A DNA stretch of 64,000 nucleotides from Microbacterium aurantiacum. GTDB lineage: Bacteria; Actinomycetota; Actinomycetes; Actinomycetales; Microbacteriaceae. Positions 62,064 through 64,000 of the stretch are shown here, one piece after another. Each line of letters opens with the position of its first letter. Position 1 is the first letter of the stretch. A program made the position numbers and the translations under genes. The stretch covers positions 71,435 through 135,434 of the forward strand of contig NZ_PGGU01000029.1 of the NCBI RefSeq assembly GCF_002872075.1, read 5' to 3'. A model generated the notes under the pieces. It made no database searches and had not been told where the DNA came from. It worked only from the letters and a program-made list of their open reading frames with translations.

Positions 62064-63043
62064 CAGAAGATCCCCGTCTGGTTGGTGCGTCGCGCGAGCC
62101 AGTTGGCCCCGAAGATCAGAACGACTCCGACGACGGCTTTGAACAAGCCGACCGCGGTCGCGTAGCTGTACGAGCCCTGCGTGATGCCCATGAAGTAGAC
62201 GTACGTGTCGAAGACATCGGCGACCGAACGGTTCAGCGCGTTGGTCATGAGATAGATCTGCTCGAAACCGGTGTTGAGCACCTGGCCCATCTGCAGCACG
62301 AGCATGACGATGATGGTCGGCATGATCGACGGGAGCGTGATGTGCCACACGCGCTGGAACCGTCCGGCGCCGTCGATGATGGCGGCTTCGTACTGCTCCT
62401 GGTCGACGGTGGCGAGAGCCGCGAGGAAGATGATGGTTCCCCAGCCGGTGTTCTTCCAGATGTCCTGCAGCACGATGATCGGGCGGAACCAGGAGGGGTC
62501 GGCCAGGAAGTCGACGTCTGTGCCCAGCACCCCGTTGATGAGCTGGAAGAGCGGCCCGACGTCGAGGGCGAAGAGCAGATAGGTCAGCGAGGCGACGACC
62601 GTCCAGGACAGGAAGTGCGGCACATAGAGCAGGGTCTGCACCGTGCGCTTGAGGACGATCACGCGCAGTTCGTTCAGCAGCAGCGCCGCGACGATCGTCA
62701 ACGGGAAGGCGATCACGAGGCTGAGCAGCGCGAGGATCAGCGTGTTCGTGAGCAGGCGGGGGAAGTCCGGACTGGAGAAGAAGTCCTCGAAATGACTCGT
62801 GCCGACCCAGGGGCTGTCGTTCACCCCGAGGAACGGGATGTAGTCCTTGAACGCGATGAGGGCGCCGTACATGGGCCAGTAACGGAAGACCAGGAAGTAG
62901 GCGACTCCCGGGACCAGCAGCAGGTACAGCCACTTGTATCTGCGGAAGTGCGCTGCGCTGGATCGTCGTCGTTGCTTCTTCGGCAGGACGAGGGTTTCGG
63001 TGACGGTTGCCGCCTGCAGCGTCGAGGTATCAGGGATTGCCAT
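62063..63043 (-). CDS. CUT1 sugar ABC permease (YesP/LplB-like)
   Basis: 326 residues. A cytoplasmic N terminus rich in basic residues is followed by six helices, with FRYWPMYGALIAFKDYIP and the EAA loop QYEAAIIDGAGRFQRVWHITLPSI. These and the C-terminal GLFKAVVGVVLIFGANWLARRTNQTGIF are typical of YesP/LplB permeases. The ATG lies 56 nt after the binding-protein stop, behind a strong hairpin. Confidence 0.95.
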   Translation of the reverse strand: MAIPDTSTLQAATVTETLVLPKKQRRRSSAAHFRRYKWLYLLLVPGVAYFLVFRYWPMYGALIAFKDYIPFLGVNDSPWVGTSHFEDFFSSPDFPRLLTNTLILALLSLVIAFPLTIVAALLLNELRVIVLKRTVQTLLYVPHFLSWTVVASLTYLLFALDVGPLFQLINGVLGTDVDFLADPSWFRPIIVLQDIWKNTGWGTIIFLAALATVDQEQYEAAIIDGAGRFQRVWHITLPSIMPTIIVMLVLQMGQVLNTGFEQIYLMTNALNRSVADVFDTYVYFMGITQGSYSYATAVGLFKAVVGVVLIFGANWLARRTNQTGIF

Positions 63044-63063
63044 GATCTTCTCTTCTCGAATAC

Positions 63064-63094
63064 GTCGGGCCGGCAGTGACCCTGCCGGCCCGAC
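63064..63094 (-). terminator. Intercistronic hairpin between binding protein and permease genes
   Basis: Arms 63064-63076 and 63082-63094 form a perfect 13-bp GC-rich stem with a 5-nt loop, beginning 5 nt after the binding-protein stop. There is no U-tract. It matches the hairpin in the Opp operon (46964-46989) in position and probable role. Confidence 0.65.
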
Positions 63095-63099
63095 CGGAC

Positions 63100-64000
63100 T
63101 CAGGAGCCGGCTTCGGCCAGTTCGTTGATCTCCTTGATCACGTCGTCACCGCCGCTCGAGCGCCAGAGCTCGATGGCCTTCTCGACGTCACCGAGGGTGA
63201 TCTGGCCCGCGAGGAACTGGATCCGGGCATCCGCCACGATCGTGTCGAGCTGCGCGCCCTTCGAGATGTACGTCTCGGACACGAACGGAGCGGACGGGTC
63301 GAACTCCGCATGCTCGAGGTCGGCCGCCTCGATCTCCTTGCGCTTGTCGTACATCTGCTGCTCGTACTCGGACGGCTGCTTGGGGAGGTAGCCCTTGAAC
63401 CCGTTGACGTTCATGCCCAGCTGCGAGTAGCTCAGCACGGCGTCTTTCAGCTCCTGCGGGACGCCGTCGACGGCGACAGCGAGATCGCCGTCGAGCGTGT
63501 AGGTGGTGCCTTCGATGCCGTTGTTGAGGATCGGCCCGGCCTCATCCGAGTTCAACTTGTCGAGCACCTCCAGGACACCGCGGAGTTCCGCCTCCGTGCG
63601 CACCGACGACTTCGGAATCGCGAGGAATCCGCTGTAGCCGGCGGTGGGCAGCGCGTGAAGCTCACCGTCCGGCCCTTCGAGGTTCCCCGTGATGTCGACG
63701 TACTCGCTGAATGCGTCGGGCTGCGACTGCTTCAGCAGGGAGATCAGCTGGCCGGCGCGCGAGTGCACGTCGAGGATGATGCCGCCCTTGCCATTGAGGA
63801 AGGGCTCGTTCCAGGTCGCGGAGTCGAAGGTCGCGAAGTCCCGGTTCACGAGTCCCTCATCGACGAGCCGGCGCTCGAACTCGACGGCTTCCAGCCATTC
63901 ATCGGTGGTGAAGTTCGGCACGAGTTCGCCATCGCGTTCCGTCCAGCGGTTGCCTGCGCCGTACCAGGTCTCGATGGCATCCCATGGGCTGTTGGTGCCG
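63100..64000 (-). CDS. Extracellular sugar-binding protein of a YesO/LplA-type ABC importer, N-terminal part missing
   Basis: The frame runs off the right edge; 299 C-terminal residues are visible and a GTG at 63921 is internal. WYGAGNRWTERDGELVP, LNSDEAGPILNNGIEGTTYTLDGD and QMYDKRKEIEAADLEHAEFDPSAPFVSETYISKG are typical of LplA/YtcQ-type binding proteins that pair with YesP/YesQ permeases. The protein captures the oligosaccharide outside the cell. It is the first known gene of the rhamnogalacturonan operon here; the promoter and signal peptide lie beyond the window. Confidence 0.93.
   Translation of the reverse strand, partial: GTNSPWDAIETWYGAGNRWTERDGELVPNFTTDEWLEAVEFERRLVDEGLVNRDFATFDSATWNEPFLNGKGGIILDVHSRAGQLISLLKQSQPDAFSEYVDITGNLEGPDGELHALPTAGYSGFLAIPKSSVRTEAELRGVLEVLDKLNSDEAGPILNNGIEGTTYTLDGDLAVAVDGVPQELKDAVLSYSQLGMNVNGFKGYLPKQPSEYEQQMYDKRKEIEAADLEHAEFDPSAPFVSETYISKGAQLDTIVADARIQFLAGQITLGDVEKAIELWRSSGGDDVIKEINELAEAGS

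Noticed and set aside
61182-62933. Extended 583-residue version of the YesQ-like permease
   Set aside because: The added N-terminal part is an out-of-frame reading of the neighbouring permease gene; ATG 62063 gives the normal permease length.

Overview
The window is 64 kb of high-GC, gene-dense chromosome from an actinobacterium, most probably a Microbacteriaceae member such as Microbacterium. This rests on base composition, frequent GTG starts, 4-nt stop/start overlaps, actinobacterial families (DUF3180, DUF4192, DUF2520, DivIVA-like coiled coil) and the order tilS-hpt-ftsH-folEPBK-...-lysS. No species was assigned by search. I found no insertion sequence, prophage, integrase or CRISPR array.

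Region 1 (1-8.4 kb) holds small independent units: a 5'-truncated LtrA-type membrane protein, a fatty acid desaturase, a DivIVA-like coiled-coil protein, an ArsR regulator with a DUF2071 partner, a short-chain dehydrogenase, a tRNA-Glu/Asp/Phe cluster and a Tat-signal M23 peptidase. Region 2 (8.4-33.9 kb) is core housekeeping: ppa, tilS, hpt, ftsH, folE-folP-folB-folK running into DUF3180, two membrane PH-domain proteins and a DUF2520 Rossmann protein (a nine-gene co-oriented run), then lysS, a cardiolipin synthase, a lipid kinase and serS. A LysR/MHS-transporter/3-hydroxybutyrate-dehydrogenase-like module sits between ppa and tilS.

Region 3 (33.98-64 kb, running off the right edge) is a 30-kb carbohydrate island, all on the minus strand except a TetR-GH2 pair. 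It has three parts. (a) A nine-gene operon: family-5 binding protein, intercistronic hairpin, OppB, an OppC-OppD fusion, OppF, GH3, GH43, GH78, a DUF5060/DUF5605-type hydrolase and an SDR. It is divergent from tetR-GH2. (b) An L-rhamnose operon: rhaM, rhaI, an esterase, a bifunctional aldolase/dehydrogenase and rhaB. It has a clear TTGACA-N18-TAATCT promoter and a perfect LacI-type operator. (c) A rhamnogalacturonan operon: binding protein, hairpin, two CUT1 permeases, a DUF1961/YesU-like protein and a PL26-type exo-rhamnogalacturonan lyase. Read together, the island should release, import and catabolise rhamnose-containing plant glycans, probably pectin rhamnogalacturonan and rhamnose-capped glycosides.

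A cross-cutting pattern is a TANNNT hexamer ending exactly 7 nt before the first base of the start codon in nine genes. This predicts leaderless mRNAs and supports several start choices, including GTG starts. Other notable points are a desaturase whose best Shine-Dalgarno sequence points to an ATC codon, matching hairpins placed between binding-protein and permease genes in both ABC operons, and a four-copy GTGCAC inverted repeat inside the rhamnose operon.
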